Shown piece after piece: positions 51,473 to 61,169 of a stretch of DNA of 64,000 bases. The stretch lies in contig NZ_JAINWI010000010.1 of the NCBI RefSeq assembly GCF_021021435.1, forward strand, positions 124,001 through 188,000, given 5' to 3'. Below the pieces are notes generated by a model. That model did not search any database, was not told the DNA's origin, and worked only from the letters and a program-made list of their open reading frames with translations. The stretch comes from Seohaeicola saemankumensis (GTDB lineage Bacteria > Pseudomonadota > Alphaproteobacteria > Rhodobacterales > Rhodobacteraceae). How positions within the stretch are numbered: the stretch's first letter is position 1; every line of letters begins with the position of its first letter. A program made the position numbers and the translations under genes.

Positions 51473-52862
51473 GGCCGGTCAGCGCCTTTGCAAAATCATC
51501 AGGGTCGAAAGGGGCCAGATCGTCGATCTGCTCGCCCACGCCGATGGCATGGATCGGCAGGCCGAACTTGTCAGCCAGCGCCACCAGAACGCCACCCTTG
51601 GCCGTGCCGTCCAGTTTGGTCATCACAAGGCCCGATACATCGGCCAGTTTGCGGAAAATCTCGACCTGGCTCAGCGCGTTTTGGCCCGTCGTCGCATCCA
51701 GCACCAGCAGGGTGTTATGGGGCGCTGTCGGGTCTTTCTTGCGGATCACGCGGACGATCTTGGCCAGTTCTTCCATCAGGTCAGCGCGGTTCTGCAAACG
51801 TCCTGCCGTGTCGATCAGCAAGAGGTCAGCGCCCTCGGTCTCAGCCTTGGTCATGGCGTCGAAGGCCAGACTGGCAGGATCCGACCCCTCGGGCGCGGTC
51901 AGCACGGGCACGCCCGCGCGGTCGCCCCAGACCTGCAATTGTTCGACGGCGGCCGCGCGGAATGTATCGCCTGCGGCGATGATTACCGTCTTGCCCGCGG
52001 CGCGGAATTGGCTGGCCAGCTTGCCGATGGTCGTCGTCTTGCCCGAGCCGTTGACCCCCACGACCAGCACGACCTGCGGCGTCTTGGTGAAAATCGGCAT
52101 CGGGCGCGCGACCGGTTCCATGATCCGTGCGATCTCGTCCGACAGCGCCTTTTTGATATCGGCGACCGAAAGCCTGCGGCCATAGCGCCCCTCGGCAAGG
52201 TTCGCGGTGACGCGCAGGGCTGTATCCACGCCCATATCGGACGCGATCAGCAATTCTTCAAGCTGCTCCAGCATCGCATCGTCCAGCACGCGCCGCACCA
52301 CAGGGCCCGCGGGCACTTTGGCGGCGGGCACTTTGGCGGCGGGCGCTGCCGTGTCCTCTGCTGCACCCGAGCGGCCCAGAAGGCGGCCCAGAAAGCCGAC
52401 CTTGGCCGTACCGGGATTCACGGGAATCTCGGTCGGGGTGCCGACGGGCATCTCGATCGGCGCGGGGGCGGGCATCCGGTCGCCCATAGGTTCGGGAACC
52501 TCGGACGGCCAGTCCTGCGGCATCTCTTCGGGCTGTATGCCAGGCAGTTCGTCGGGCCGGTCATCGGGTTCATATTGAGGAACCTCCGGCACGGGCGCAG
52601 GCTCGGGCTGTTCCGGCTCCGGCTCTTCAGGTTCGGGCTGTTCCGGCTCCGGCACGTCGGGTTGGGGTTCATCCGGTTCTGGTTCGGTCGGAACTTCTGG
52701 CGCGGGTTCAGGGTCGGGTTGCGGCGCGATGTCCAGTGCCTGCGCGCGCTGTTCTTCTTCCGGGTCTGCGGCTCCGCCTTGGGACACAATATCGTCCAGC
52801 CCCTGATCCAGTCGGGACGAGGAGGTAAAAAGCCGCTGTTTGAGTTTGCCGAAGAATGACAT
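51462..52862 (-). CDS. ftsY: Signal recognition particle receptor FtsY
   Basis: FtsY is the membrane-associated GTPase that receives SRP with its nascent chain. The 466-residue protein has a long acidic, proline-rich N-terminal region (repeats of PEPEQPEPEEPEP up to about residue 130), a helical N domain and a GTPase G domain with VGVNGSGKTTTIGKLA, DTAGRLQNR and TKLDGTAKGG. The acidic part is typical of FtsY. A GGAGGCAGAG site precedes the ATG. Confidence 0.98.
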   Translation of the reverse strand: MSFFGKLKQRLFTSSSRLDQGLDDIVSQGGAADPEEEQRAQALDIAPQPDPEPAPEVPTEPEPDEPQPDVPEPEQPEPEEPEPEQPEPAPVPEVPQYEPDDRPDELPGIQPEEMPQDWPSEVPEPMGDRMPAPAPIEMPVGTPTEIPVNPGTAKVGFLGRLLGRSGAAEDTAAPAAKVPAAKVPAGPVVRRVLDDAMLEQLEELLIASDMGVDTALRVTANLAEGRYGRRLSVADIKKALSDEIARIMEPVARPMPIFTKTPQVVLVVGVNGSGKTTTIGKLASQFRAAGKTVIIAAGDTFRAAAVEQLQVWGDRAGVPVLTAPEGSDPASLAFDAMTKAETEGADLLLIDTAGRLQNRADLMEELAKIVRVIRKKDPTAPHNTLLVLDATTGQNALSQVEIFRKLADVSGLVMTKLDGTAKGGVLVALADKFGLPIHAIGVGEQIDDLAPFDPDDFAKALTGLDA

Positions 52863-53051
52863 CTCTGCCTCCGGAATGGTTTGCCTTCACCTAGTCCCTT
52901 CGACGCGGTTTTGAAAGCCCCCGTATCCGAATAGCCTGTCCGACAAGCTGTCTCTGACCGGGTAGCAGGCATTCGGGGGATTCCGCTGAATGACGCGCCG
53001 CGACCGATTGCTCACTAGTCAAACCTTGTCAGGCTGGGGCAGAATGAGGGA

Positions 53052-53501
53052 ATGACAACAGCATCCATTCCCGCTTCGATTTTCCGCCGCTGCCTGCCGC
53101 TGGCATTGCTTGTCTCGGTTTACCTGCTGCTTTCGGTACCGGCGCTGATGGCGCAATCCCAGACCCCGATGAGCGCCGAAGCGTTTGACGCCTATACACG
53201 CGGGCAGACCTTCACCTATGGCACGGGCTCAGAGCCTTACGGCGCCGAGGAATATCTGGATAACCGCCGTGTGCGCTGGTCCTTTCTGGACGGACGCTGT
53301 CAGGACGGCGAGTGGTACGAGGATAATGGCATGATTTGCTTTGTCTACGAGGACAATCCCGAGCCGCAATGCTGGACTTTCTACCAGTCCTCGCGTGGCA
53401 TTGTCGCCCGTTTCGAGGATGATCCGACTCTGACTACGCTCTACGAGATCACCAAAACACCCGAGCCGATGATGTGTCTTGGCCCCGAAGTGGGTACTTA
53501 G
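53052..53501 (+). CDS. Secreted hypothetical protein (149 residues)
   Basis: An exported protein with an uncleaved or cleaved signal segment (LALLVSVYLLLSVPALMA, residues 15-34) and a compact domain with four cysteines (GRCQDGEWY, MICFVYED, PQCWTFY, MMCLGPE) likely forming two disulfides. Aromatic residues are common. Similar short proteins occur in Rhodobacteraceae, but no function is known to me. It is divergent from ftsY. Confidence 0.65.
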   Translation: MTTASIPASIFRRCLPLALLVSVYLLLSVPALMAQSQTPMSAEAFDAYTRGQTFTYGTGSEPYGAEEYLDNRRVRWSFLDGRCQDGEWYEDNGMICFVYEDNPEPQCWTFYQSSRGIVARFEDDPTLTTLYEITKTPEPMMCLGPEVGT

Positions 53502-53571
53502 GCGACGGCTTTGACATCGGCGGGCCTTCTTGATCAAAATTTTGCCAGTTTCATCAACGCGGATACCGGTC

Positions 53572-54603
53572 ATGTTCCTGTTCCAGTCTGCCACCCTCGC
53601 CCCGCTGGTTCTGCTGGTCCTCGGCAATTTTATGGGCGGGCCATGGGCCTTGGCGGGCGTTTTGACGATCACCCTCTTCACATGGGCCGCCGACCACCTG
53701 ATGCGGCGGGCCGCTGATGTATCAGGCAGCCCCGACGAATTTCCGACCGGCGACGCGCTGGCCGTCACTTTGGCGCTGGTGCTGCTGGCGGGTCTGGCAA
53801 TGGCGGTTCCCGCCATCGCAGGCGAACGCGGTTTCAGTGTGGCGACGCGGATCTTGCTGCTGATCGGCTGGGGGCTGGCCTTTGGCCAGATCGCCCATCC
53901 CACAGCGCATGAGCTGATCCACCGCCCTGCCCGATGGATGGGCGGCTTGGGGCGGATTCTCTATACGGCGGTGCTGATGGGCCATCACGCCTCCAGCCAT
54001 TTGCGCGTCCATCACCGGCATGTTGGCACGGGCGACGATCCCGCCTCGGCCCCGCTGGGCATGGGCTTCTGGCGATATGCACCGCGCGCTTGGGCGGGCT
54101 CTTTCATGGCCGGCCTTCACGCCGAAACCGCATTGCGCGCCCGTGCCGCAGCCCCCCTGCCTGTCTGGAGCCATCCTTATATCCGGCATATATCGGGCGG
54201 GCTGCTGGCAATTCTGGTCGCCTACGCACTGGCTGGAGGGGGCGGGATTGCAGCCCTTGCGGGCATCGCGGCCTATGCCCAACTGCAAGTCCTGTTGTCG
54301 GACTATATCCAGCATTACGGCTTGCGCCGCGCCGTCATGCCGGACGGGCGGCTTGAACCGGTCGGACCGCATCATTCGTGGAATGCACCGCAGCTTTGGT
54401 CGAGCGCCATGATGCTGAACGCGCCGCGCCATTCCGACCACCACGCCAACCCGAACCGCCCCTATCCGGGCCTCCGGCTTGATCGCGCGATGCCGGTGCT
54501 GCCGCGTGCTGTGCCTGTGATGGCTGTTGCAGCCCTGTTTCCCCCGCTGTGGCGGCGGATGATGGACGGGCGCGCACAGGCTTGGGCGCAGCCTGCTGCC
54601 TAA
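53572..54603 (+). CDS. Diiron alkane hydroxylase/desaturase-family membrane protein
   Basis: A 343-residue integral membrane enzyme with histidine boxes HELIH near residue 112, HHASSHLRVHHRHVG near 139-153 and SDHHANPNRPYPGL near 290. These match the AlkB/fatty acid desaturase superfamily, and the last two boxes resemble alkane 1-monooxygenases. The iron sites would support hydroxylation of alkanes or lipids. No rubredoxin is adjacent, so the electron donor is unclear. The ATG at 53572 begins the first membrane segment; an earlier TTG at 53530 is less likely. It overlaps xseA by four bases at its end. Confidence 0.82.
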   Translation: MFLFQSATLAPLVLLVLGNFMGGPWALAGVLTITLFTWAADHLMRRAADVSGSPDEFPTGDALAVTLALVLLAGLAMAVPAIAGERGFSVATRILLLIGWGLAFGQIAHPTAHELIHRPARWMGGLGRILYTAVLMGHHASSHLRVHHRHVGTGDDPASAPLGMGFWRYAPRAWAGSFMAGLHAETALRARAAAPLPVWSHPYIRHISGGLLAILVAYALAGGGGIAALAGIAAYAQLQVLLSDYIQHYGLRRAVMPDGRLEPVGPHHSWNAPQLWSSAMMLNAPRHSDHHANPNRPYPGLRLDRAMPVLPRAVPVMAVAALFPPLWRRMMDGRAQAWAQPAA

Positions 54604-56111
54604 AGCAGGCTGCCCTGTTCCGGCGGGGTCTGGGGTTTGCCTGACGTCTTTGACTCCTTGCCTCCGGTCGCACGTCCTCCCACGGTCAGGCGTCCATCGG
54701 CAAACTGGATCTCCAGCAGGCGGGCCTTGGCGGCCTCGGCTTTGGTGGTCAGCACAGCACCGCCCTCGGCGCGCACAACCACATAGCCACGCTGGAGCGT
54801 CGCCTCGTATCCCAGTGTCCGGCGCAAACGATCCAGTTCGAGGGTGCGTTGCCGCCATCCCTTGACCTGCCGCTGCCCTGCATCAGACATACGTTGCGAC
54901 AAGCGCGCCAGATCGCGGGTCTTGCGGTCCAGATCGGTGCGGAAGCGGTCAAGGCTTAACCGCTCGGACGCCACAGCCAAATTGCGCCGTTCGCTCTGGA
55001 TCGCGCGCCGCAACAGGGCGGGACGCAGCGCGCCCGCATGATCTGACAAGGCCACGCGCCGCAACTGGACGGCACGGATCAGCGCAGCAGGCAGGCGGTC
55101 GGACAGCACATCCAGACGCTGGCGCGGTCCGTCAAGCAAGGTCTCGGCGCGCGGCATGGCGCGCGACAGATCGCGTAGCCGCTGGGCGCGCAAACTGACG
55201 CCACCTGTCAGCGCGCGGGTCAGACGCCCCGATTGACCGTCCAGCCATGCCAGCAGGTCCAGCCGCACCGGCACCGCCATTTCCGCAGCCGCTGTAGGTG
55301 TCGGCGCGCGGCGGTCGGCGGCATAGTCGATCAAGGTCGTATCGGTCTCGTGCCCGACGGCCGAGATGAGGGGAATCCGGCTGGCCGCGGCAGCGCGCAC
55401 CACGATCTCCTCGTTGAAGCCCCAGAGGTCTTCCAGACTGCCACCGCCACGTGCCACGATAATCAGATCGGGACGCGGCAGCGCACCACCCGGCGTCAGC
55501 GCATTGAAACCCGCAATTGCACGGGCCACTTCGGGCGCAGATTTCGCGCCCTGCACGGCTACAGGCCAGATCAGCACCTTGCGCGGGAAACGGTCGCGCA
55601 GACGGTGCAGGATATCGCGGATTACCGCCCCTGTCGGCGATGTAACCACGCCGATCACCTCGGGCAAATAGGGAATCGGTTGCTTGCGTCCCTCGTCGAA
55701 CAGCCCCTCGGCGGCCAATGCGCGACGGCGCTTGTCCAGCATCGCCATCAGCGCGCCCGCCCCTGCCGGTTCGATATCCTCGATGATCAGCTGGTATTTC
55801 GACTGCCCCCCGAAGGTGGTGATGCGCCCTGTGGCGATCACCTCCATCCCTTCTTCGGGCTGGATCGTCAGACGCGCTGCAACGCCTTTCCAGATCACCG
55901 CCGCCAGAACCGAACGGTCATCCTTGAGGTCCAGATAGACATGGCCCGAGCGCGGCATGGTCACGCGGCCCAATTCACCCCTGATGCGGATATGGGAAAA
56001 CTCGCCCTCCAGCACACGTTTGACTGCTCCGGATATCTCGGACACCGTGTATTCGGGGTTATTCTGTCCTGCCGGCGAGGCGGGGCCGTCATCGTCGAGA
56101 AGATCGGACAT
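54600..56111 (-). CDS. xseA: Exodeoxyribonuclease VII large subunit
   Basis: XseA is the large subunit of exonuclease VII, which degrades single-stranded DNA. The 503-residue protein has the OB domain (VSEISGAVKRVLEGEFSHIRIRGELGRV) at the start, the catalytic region GVVTSPTGAVIRDILHRL near residue 140 and ARGGGSLEDLWGFNEE near 200, and a long coiled-coil C-terminal half. The ATG at 56111 starts the conserved part. xseB is not adjacent. Confidence 0.96.
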   Translation of the reverse strand: MSDLLDDDGPASPAGQNNPEYTVSEISGAVKRVLEGEFSHIRIRGELGRVTMPRSGHVYLDLKDDRSVLAAVIWKGVAARLTIQPEEGMEVIATGRITTFGGQSKYQLIIEDIEPAGAGALMAMLDKRRRALAAEGLFDEGRKQPIPYLPEVIGVVTSPTGAVIRDILHRLRDRFPRKVLIWPVAVQGAKSAPEVARAIAGFNALTPGGALPRPDLIIVARGGGSLEDLWGFNEEIVVRAAAASRIPLISAVGHETDTTLIDYAADRRAPTPTAAAEMAVPVRLDLLAWLDGQSGRLTRALTGGVSLRAQRLRDLSRAMPRAETLLDGPRQRLDVLSDRLPAALIRAVQLRRVALSDHAGALRPALLRRAIQSERRNLAVASERLSLDRFRTDLDRKTRDLARLSQRMSDAGQRQVKGWRQRTLELDRLRRTLGYEATLQRGYVVVRAEGGAVLTTKAEAAKARLLEIQFADGRLTVGGRATGGKESKTSGKPQTPPEQGSLL

Positions 56112-56194
56112 GCGTGCGGGCCTTCCGTCTGGCTTGTCACTAGGGTTGCAGCACCTTAAAGCGGGTGTCGATAAAGGCCAAGCGGGAGAGCGCC

Positions 56195-57457
56195 ATGAAT
56201 ATCCTGATCCTCGGTGGCGGCGGGCGCGAGCATGCGCTGGCCTGGGCTGTGATGCAGAACCCCAAATGCGACAAGCTGATCGTAGCACCGGGGAATGCGG
56301 GCATCGCGCAGATCGCGGAATGCGCGGCGCTAGACATATTGAACGGCGCATCGGTGGTGAATTTCTGCGACGAGAATGCCATTGATTTCATCATCGTCGG
56401 ACCGGAAGCACCGCTTGCCGCTGGTATCAGCGACCGCCTGCGCGAGGCCGGTTTCATGGTGTTCGGCCCCTCACAGGCCGCAGCACAGCTTGAAGCGTCC
56501 AAAGCCTTCACCAAGGAAATCTGCGCCGCAGTCGGTGCGCCGACAGCCGGCTACGGCCATTTCACCGATGCGGATGCGGCCCGCGCCCATATCAGGGCGC
56601 ATGGCGCGCCGATCGTGGTCAAGGCCGATGGTCTGGCCGCAGGCAAAGGCGTGATCGTCGCCATGTCCGAAGCCGAGGCGCTGGCCGCTGTCGATGACAT
56701 GTTCGGCGGCGAATTCGGCGCGGCCGGGGCGGAAGTGGTGATCGAGGAGTTTATGGAGGGCGAGGAGGCGTCGTTCTTCGTGCTCTGCGATGGCAAGGAT
56801 GTGCTGGCGATCGGCACGGCGCAGGATCACAAGCGGGTCGGCGATGGCGATACAGGGCCGAATACGGGCGGTATGGGGGCCTATTCCCCTGCCCCCGTGC
56901 TGTCGGATGACATTGCCGCAGTGGCGATGGAGCGAATCGTCAAACCCTGCATGGCCGAGATGACGCGGCGCGGGATGCCCTATCAGGGGGTGCTATACGC
57001 AGGGCTGATGATCAAGGACGGACAGCCGCGTCTGGTGGAATATAACGTGCGCTTCGGTGATCCCGAATGTCAGGTGCTGATGATGCGCTTGGGCGCACAG
57101 GCACTGGACCTGATGCTGGCCTGCGCCGAAGGCAAGCTGGCGGAAGCGCAGGTGCATTGGGCCGATGACCATGCGCTGACCGTGGTGATGGCCGCCAACG
57201 GCTATCCCGGCGACTATGCCAAGGGCAGCGTGATCAGTGGGCTGGATACACTGCCCGCCGACAGTTTCCACATGTGCTTTCACGCAGGCACCGCCCGCGA
57301 GAAAGGGCAGTTCGTGGCCAATGGCGGGCGCGTTCTAAACGTCACCGCGCGGGGTTCCACACTGGCCGAGGCGCAAACGCGCGCTTACAGCATGGTGGAT
57401 GCGATCGACTGGTCCGGCGGGTTCTGCCGCGGGGATATCGGTTGGCGGGCGCTGTGA
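56195..57457 (+). CDS. purD: Phosphoribosylamine-glycine ligase
   Basis: PurD ligates glycine to phosphoribosylamine in purine synthesis. The 420-residue ATP-grasp enzyme starts MNILILGGGGREHALAWAV, and has IVVKADGLAAGKGVIVA near residue 145, FVLCDGKDVLAIGTAQDHKRVGDGDTGPNTGGMGAYSP near 200 and YNVRFGDPECQ near 285. A GGGAGAG site precedes the ATG. The stop overlaps the next gene by four bases. Confidence 0.98.
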   Translation: MNILILGGGGREHALAWAVMQNPKCDKLIVAPGNAGIAQIAECAALDILNGASVVNFCDENAIDFIIVGPEAPLAAGISDRLREAGFMVFGPSQAAAQLEASKAFTKEICAAVGAPTAGYGHFTDADAARAHIRAHGAPIVVKADGLAAGKGVIVAMSEAEALAAVDDMFGGEFGAAGAEVVIEEFMEGEEASFFVLCDGKDVLAIGTAQDHKRVGDGDTGPNTGGMGAYSPAPVLSDDIAAVAMERIVKPCMAEMTRRGMPYQGVLYAGLMIKDGQPRLVEYNVRFGDPECQVLMMRLGAQALDLMLACAEGKLAEAQVHWADDHALTVVMAANGYPGDYAKGSVISGLDTLPADSFHMCFHAGTAREKGQFVANGGRVLNVTARGSTLAEAQTRAYSMVDAIDWSGGFCRGDIGWRAL

Positions 57458-58038
57458 GAAAAGCGCGCCGCCACGCGGTCAAGCCCGCGCTTATCAAACC
57501 GCCACTGACCTATATTCTGGCAGATGGCGCGCTGAAATGCGAGGATGCCAAGGGCGGCACGCTCTGGCAAATTGAGCTTGCGACGGTGCAGACCGCGCGT
57601 TGGACCGCATCGCGGGCAGGGCAAAGCCTGACCCGCGTGTTGGAACTGGATGACGGCAGGCAGCGCCGCGCGATCCGGCAGCATCTCTATCGCCGCGCGT
57701 TGCTGGGCGGCCCCGATGATATGGCCTTCCGCGCTTGCGTCAGCGATGTGTTGCGCGCGTTGATGGCCGTGCAACCGGAACTGGATGTGGTCAGCGGGCC
57801 TACAGCGACGATGGCGGCATGGCTGCGGCTGGGCGGGGTGGTTCTGCTCGCAGGCGCTGTCGTGGCATCTGGATTGGCGCTGGCGACGCGACAGGACATC
57901 ATGGCATGGATGAACTGGTCGATCCCCGTGGCCCTGATCGGCCTGCTGGGTCTGGCCATGATCCGCAGCTATGCGCCCGGTCGAGGAGTGACACGCCGCT
58001 CACCGGCCGAACTGATCGCGGAACTGGAGCAGGCCTAG
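57454..58038 (+). CDS. Membrane protein downstream of purD (194 residues)
   Basis: A protein of 194 residues with two membrane segments (about residues 121-140 and 146-165), a basic N-terminal tail and a soluble part containing LADGALKCEDAKGGTLWQIEL. The likely start is the GTG at 57454, overlapping the purD stop in the GTGA arrangement; the longer frame upstream lies inside purD. I do not recognise a family. Co-transcription with purD is likely but a shared function is not evident. Confidence 0.65.
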   Translation: MRKARRHAVKPALIKPPLTYILADGALKCEDAKGGTLWQIELATVQTARWTASRAGQSLTRVLELDDGRQRRAIRQHLYRRALLGGPDDMAFRACVSDVLRALMAVQPELDVVSGPTATMAAWLRLGGVVLLAGAVVASGLALATRQDIMAWMNWSIPVALIGLLGLAMIRSYAPGRGVTRRSPAELIAELEQA

Positions 58039-58066
58039 GCCGCTAGTCCGGTACGGGGCAGATTGC

Positions 58067-58098
58067 GGCCTCGCGCGCCATTGCTCGCGCGCGAGGCC
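58067..58098. terminator. Strong GC hairpin between convergent genes
   Basis: Twelve perfectly paired bases (GGCCTCGCGCGC/GCGCGCGAGGCC) enclose an eight-base loop. No T-tract is present, but its place between convergent genes suggests a terminator or stabiliser. Confidence 0.5.
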
Positions 58099-58111
58099 AG
58101 CTTTGACTGGA

Positions 58112-58471
<360 letters not shown>

Positions 58472-58551
58472 TTACCTAGAGAAGCATCGCGGGGCGTTCC
58501 AGTCCCTTTTGTGCAGTTTTCTTGGCACTGTGTGCGGCGTGTGATCGCGAC

Positions 58552-58580
58552 TTGCGGCACGCCACAGATGTTCCTATATT
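58552..58580 (+). promoter_or_regulatory. Promoter of the DnaE2 fragment, giving a leaderless transcript
   Basis: TTGCGG (58552-58557) and TATATT (58575-58580) are separated by exactly 17 bases. Transcription would begin about seven bases after the -10 box, at the ATG itself (58587). No ribosome site exists between them. Confidence 0.6.
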
Positions 58581-58584
58581 GTTC
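58570..58584 (+). promoter_or_regulatory. LexA (SOS) box GTTC-N7-GTTC
   Basis: GTTC, seven bases, GTTC matches the LexA box of alphaproteobacteria exactly. It overlaps the -10 box of the promoter, the usual layout for LexA repression, and ends two bases before the start codon. Confidence 0.78.
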
Positions 58585-58586
58585 TC

Positions 58587-58967
58587 ATGCCCGCATCCCC
58601 GCCTGCCCCCGCACAAAAACACGCCCCCGCCTGCATCCCTGCGGCAGCGCTGGGTCCTGTCAGCACGGGGGCCCGCGTCACCGTCGCGGGGCTGGTGATC
58701 CTGCGCCAGCGTCCCGGAACGGCCAAGGGCGTGATCTTCCTGACGCTTGAGGATGAGACAGGGGTGATCAACGTGATCGTCTGGCGCAAACTCTACGAGG
58801 TGTTCCGCCGCGCCATCATCGCGGGACGCTTGTTGCGCGTGACCGGACGCTTGCAGCACGAGGGCGGCGTGACCCATCTGATCGCCGAACATATCGAGGA
58901 TATCTCGGATATGCTGGACCTGTTGGTGCAGGGGGATGCAGCGCTAAACCGGACCAGAACGGCCTGA
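58587..58967 (+). CDS. Stand-alone C-terminal OB-fold domain of DnaE2 (ImuC)
   Basis: This 126-residue protein matches only the C-terminal OB-fold region of the error-prone polymerase DnaE2: ARVTVAGLVILRQRPGTAKGVIFLTLEDETGVINVIVW, then LLRVTGRLQHEGGVTHLIAEHIEDISDML. A full DnaE2 has over 1000 residues; the polymerase and PHP domains are missing, and no imuA or imuB is adjacent. A LexA box and promoter sit right before the ATG, so it should be damage-inducible and perhaps leaderless. It may be a remnant left by deletion of imuA-imuB-dnaE2 or a retained DNA-binding mini-protein. Which of these cannot be told from one sequence. Confidence 0.78.
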   Translation: MPASPPAPAQKHAPACIPAAALGPVSTGARVTVAGLVILRQRPGTAKGVIFLTLEDETGVINVIVWRKLYEVFRRAIIAGRLLRVTGRLQHEGGVTHLIAEHIEDISDMLDLLVQGDAALNRTRTA

Positions 58968-59120
58968 AAGCCCGAGGGGACTAGAGCGGAAACTGCAACG
59001 GCGGGCCTTTGCCAAGATCGTTTGCGCAGGATACAAAAGCCGCTAGATTGCATCTGCCGGATCTGACGCCGGAAACCACGCCGGTGCACAGACCCGAGCA
59101 GCAGAGCAGATAAATTCCCA

Positions 59121-59657
59121 ATGATCCGACCGTACCACGCCTTTTGCCTGATCATGCCGGTCCTTGCCCTGTCAGCCTGCGTAACCGCTTCATCCGGCAA
59201 TCCCGCCGATGCGCTGGTCGGCAGCATGATGGACACACCGTCCGGCGCGCCTGCGGGGACATGCTGGGGCAAAATCGTCAGCCCCGCCCTGATCGAGACC
59301 GTGACCGAACAGGTGCTGGTTGCGCCTGCCAAGCTGGCCGCCGATGGCGGTGTCGCGACACAGGCGATCTTTCGTACCGAGACACGCCAGCGCATCGTGA
59401 CCGAGCGCGAGGTGACGTGGTTCGAAACCCCCTGCCCCGATGACATGACGCCCGAGGTGATCGCCTCGCTACAACGCGCCCTTGCGGTGCGCAACGTCTA
59501 TCAGGGGCCTGTCACAGGCCGTATCGACGCCGCCACCAGCGAGGCCGTGGGCCGCTACCAGTCCGCCACCGGATTGCAAAGCCCGATCCTGTCACTGGCC
59601 GCCGCCCGCGCCCTTGGCCTGCTGGCCACTCCACTGGATCAGCTGGAAGATGGCTGA
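59121..59657 (+). CDS. Lipoprotein with peptidoglycan-binding domain
   Basis: A 178-residue exported protein with a lipobox (LALSAC, cysteine at residue 20) and a C-terminal PG_binding_1 domain (about residues 113-168, VIASLQRALAVRNVYQGPVTGRIDAATSEAV). It probably sits at the outer membrane and holds peptidoglycan. Its partner is unknown. There is no strong ribosome site; the ATG gives a clean signal sequence. Confidence 0.82.
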   Translation: MIRPYHAFCLIMPVLALSACVTASSGNPADALVGSMMDTPSGAPAGTCWGKIVSPALIETVTEQVLVAPAKLAADGGVATQAIFRTETRQRIVTEREVTWFETPCPDDMTPEVIASLQRALAVRNVYQGPVTGRIDAATSEAVGRYQSATGLQSPILSLAAARALGLLATPLDQLEDG

Positions 59658-59663
59658 GGCGGA

Positions 59664-59930
59664 CTAGCGCGAAAATCGCGGTGCCAGACCATCACGGGCC
59701 AGTCTTTTGGCTTGCAACGCATCCAGCATTGCCAGCGCCTCTTGCGGGGCGCGAGCCTTGGATAATGCGCGCTGATAGGCGCGGAGGGCTGAGCGCGGGC
59801 TCCATGGCAGGGCGGCGGTTGACAGCCAGCGCCGCAGATCGGCGGGCAGCCTGTCGAATTCCGTCATCGGATCGCGCCCAGACCGCGCCTTGCGGCGCCG
59901 GCACAGCGCGCTGGAGAGATTGGCGGGCAT
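59664..59930 (-). CDS. Small conserved protein, DUF6525-like
   Basis: An 88-residue protein with a basic start (RRRKARSGRD) and the segment MTEFDRLPADLRRWLSTAALPWSPRSALRAYQRAL. This pattern appears in small DUF6525 proteins of Rhodobacteraceae, but function is unknown. It follows the CobW gene by 12 bases on the same strand and may be co-transcribed. The alternative start at the internal ATG would give 67 residues. Confidence 0.7.
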   Translation of the reverse strand: MPANLSSALCRRRKARSGRDPMTEFDRLPADLRRWLSTAALPWSPRSALRAYQRALSKARAPQEALAMLDALQAKRLARDGLAPRFSR

Positions 59931-59942
59931 AGGGTCGTCACC

Positions 59943-61157
59943 TCACGCCGGTTGCTGTCGCCGCCAGTGGGGGAACGGATCATCCAGATCCGACCATTCC
60001 GGCTCAAGCCCCGTTGCATCCTGCCCCAGCAGGCAGGCATCCAGCGCCGCGCGGATCGCGGCCTCGTCCATGCCCGATCCGATGAAGACCAACTCCTGCC
60101 GGCGGTCGCCCCAAGGCGCGACCCAGTGACGTTGCGCATATTCGCGCGAGGCCTGATTGTCCGGCCAGCGATTGCGCGGCACCGCCGCCCACCATGTGCC
60201 CAGCGGTGTGACTCCACTCAGCGCACCGGCAAGGCTGAATTCGGCCACCCAGTCGGGGCGCGAGGCCAGCCAGAAATGCCCCTTGGCGCGGATCACGCCG
60301 GGCAGATCCCCATTGAGCACCCTGTGCAGCCGCGCCGGATGGAAGGGTCGCCGCGCGCGGTAGGTGAAATGCGTCACGCCGTATTCGGCTGTTTCAGGCA
60401 CATGATCGACAAAGCCGTAAAGCTCTTTCGCCCACATCGGGTGTTCGTGGGCGGTGTCGAAATCAAACAGGCCGGTGTCAAGAATCGCGGCGGGATCAAC
60501 GCGGCAATAATCGGTCTCGATCAGGCAGGCATCGGGGTTCAGCGCGCGGATGATCTTGCGCGCGGCATCTGTGCGGTCAGGTCCGGCATCGGTGATCTTG
60601 TTGAGGATGATCACATCGGCGAATTCGATCTGGTCGGTCAGCAGATGCACCAGCGTGCCCGCATCCCCCTCGCCTGCGACCTCGCCACGGTCGGACAGGA
60701 AATCATGGCTGGCATAATCCTGCAGCAGGTTGACCGCATCCACGACAGTCACCATCGTATCCAGCCGCGCCACATCAGACAGGCTGTCGCCATCCTCGTC
60801 ACGGAATTCAAAGGTTGTGGCGACGGGCAAAGGTTCCGACACGCCGGTGGACTCGATCAGCAGATAGTCAAAGCGCCCTTCTTCGGACAGGCGACGGACC
60901 TCTTTCAGCAGGTCGTCGCGCAGGGTGCAACAAATGCAGCCGTTGGACATTTCCACCAGCGTTTCCTCGGTTTGGGACAGGGTCGCGCTTTCGCGGACGA
61001 GATCTGCGTCAATATTCACCTCGGCCATGTCATTGACGATCACGGCCACCCGCCGCCCATCACGATTGTTCAGAACGGCGTTCAGAAGGGTAGTCTTACC
61101 CGCCCCCAAAAAGCCGGACAGGACGGTAACGGGCAGACGTGAATGCATCGCTGACAT
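59943..61157 (-). CDS. COG0523 (CobW/ZigA-like) zinc-handling GTPase
   Basis: A 404-residue G3E GTPase of COG0523. It has the Walker A motif [12 protein letters not shown] near residue 15, the metal-binding [10 protein letters not shown] (CXCC) near residue 73, and NKITD as the guanine-recognition motif. The C-terminal CobW domain has histidine-rich parts. Members controlled by Zur deliver zinc during starvation. A Zur-like palindrome lies 13 bases upstream, so this is likely a zinc chaperone (ZigA/ZagA-type). An in-frame ATG at 61148 is a second possible start. Confidence 0.9.
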   Translation of the reverse strand: MSAMHSRLPVTVLSGFLGAGKTTLLNAVLNNRDGRRVAVIVNDMAEVNIDADLVRESATLSQTEETLVEMSNGCICCTLRDDLLKEVRRLSEEGRFDYLLIESTGVSEPLPVATTFEFRDEDGDSLSDVARLDTMVTVVDAVNLLQDYASHDFLSDRGEVAGEGDAGTLVHLLTDQIEFADVIILNKITDAGPDRTDAARKIIRALNPDACLIETDYCRVDPAAILDTGLFDFDTAHEHPMWAKELYGFVDHVPETAEYGVTHFTYRARRPFHPARLHRVLNGDLPGVIRAKGHFWLASRPDWVAEFSLAGALSGVTPLGTWWAAVPRNRWPDNQASREYAQRHWVAPWGDRRQELVFIGSGMDEAAIRAALDACLLGQDATGLEPEWSDLDDPFPHWRRQQPA

Positions 61158-61169
61158 GGCACTCTCTAT

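Noticed and set aside
58587-58967. Reading the OB-fold gene as a real DNA polymerase
   Set aside because: It contains only the C-terminal domain; polymerase, PHP and thumb regions are absent.
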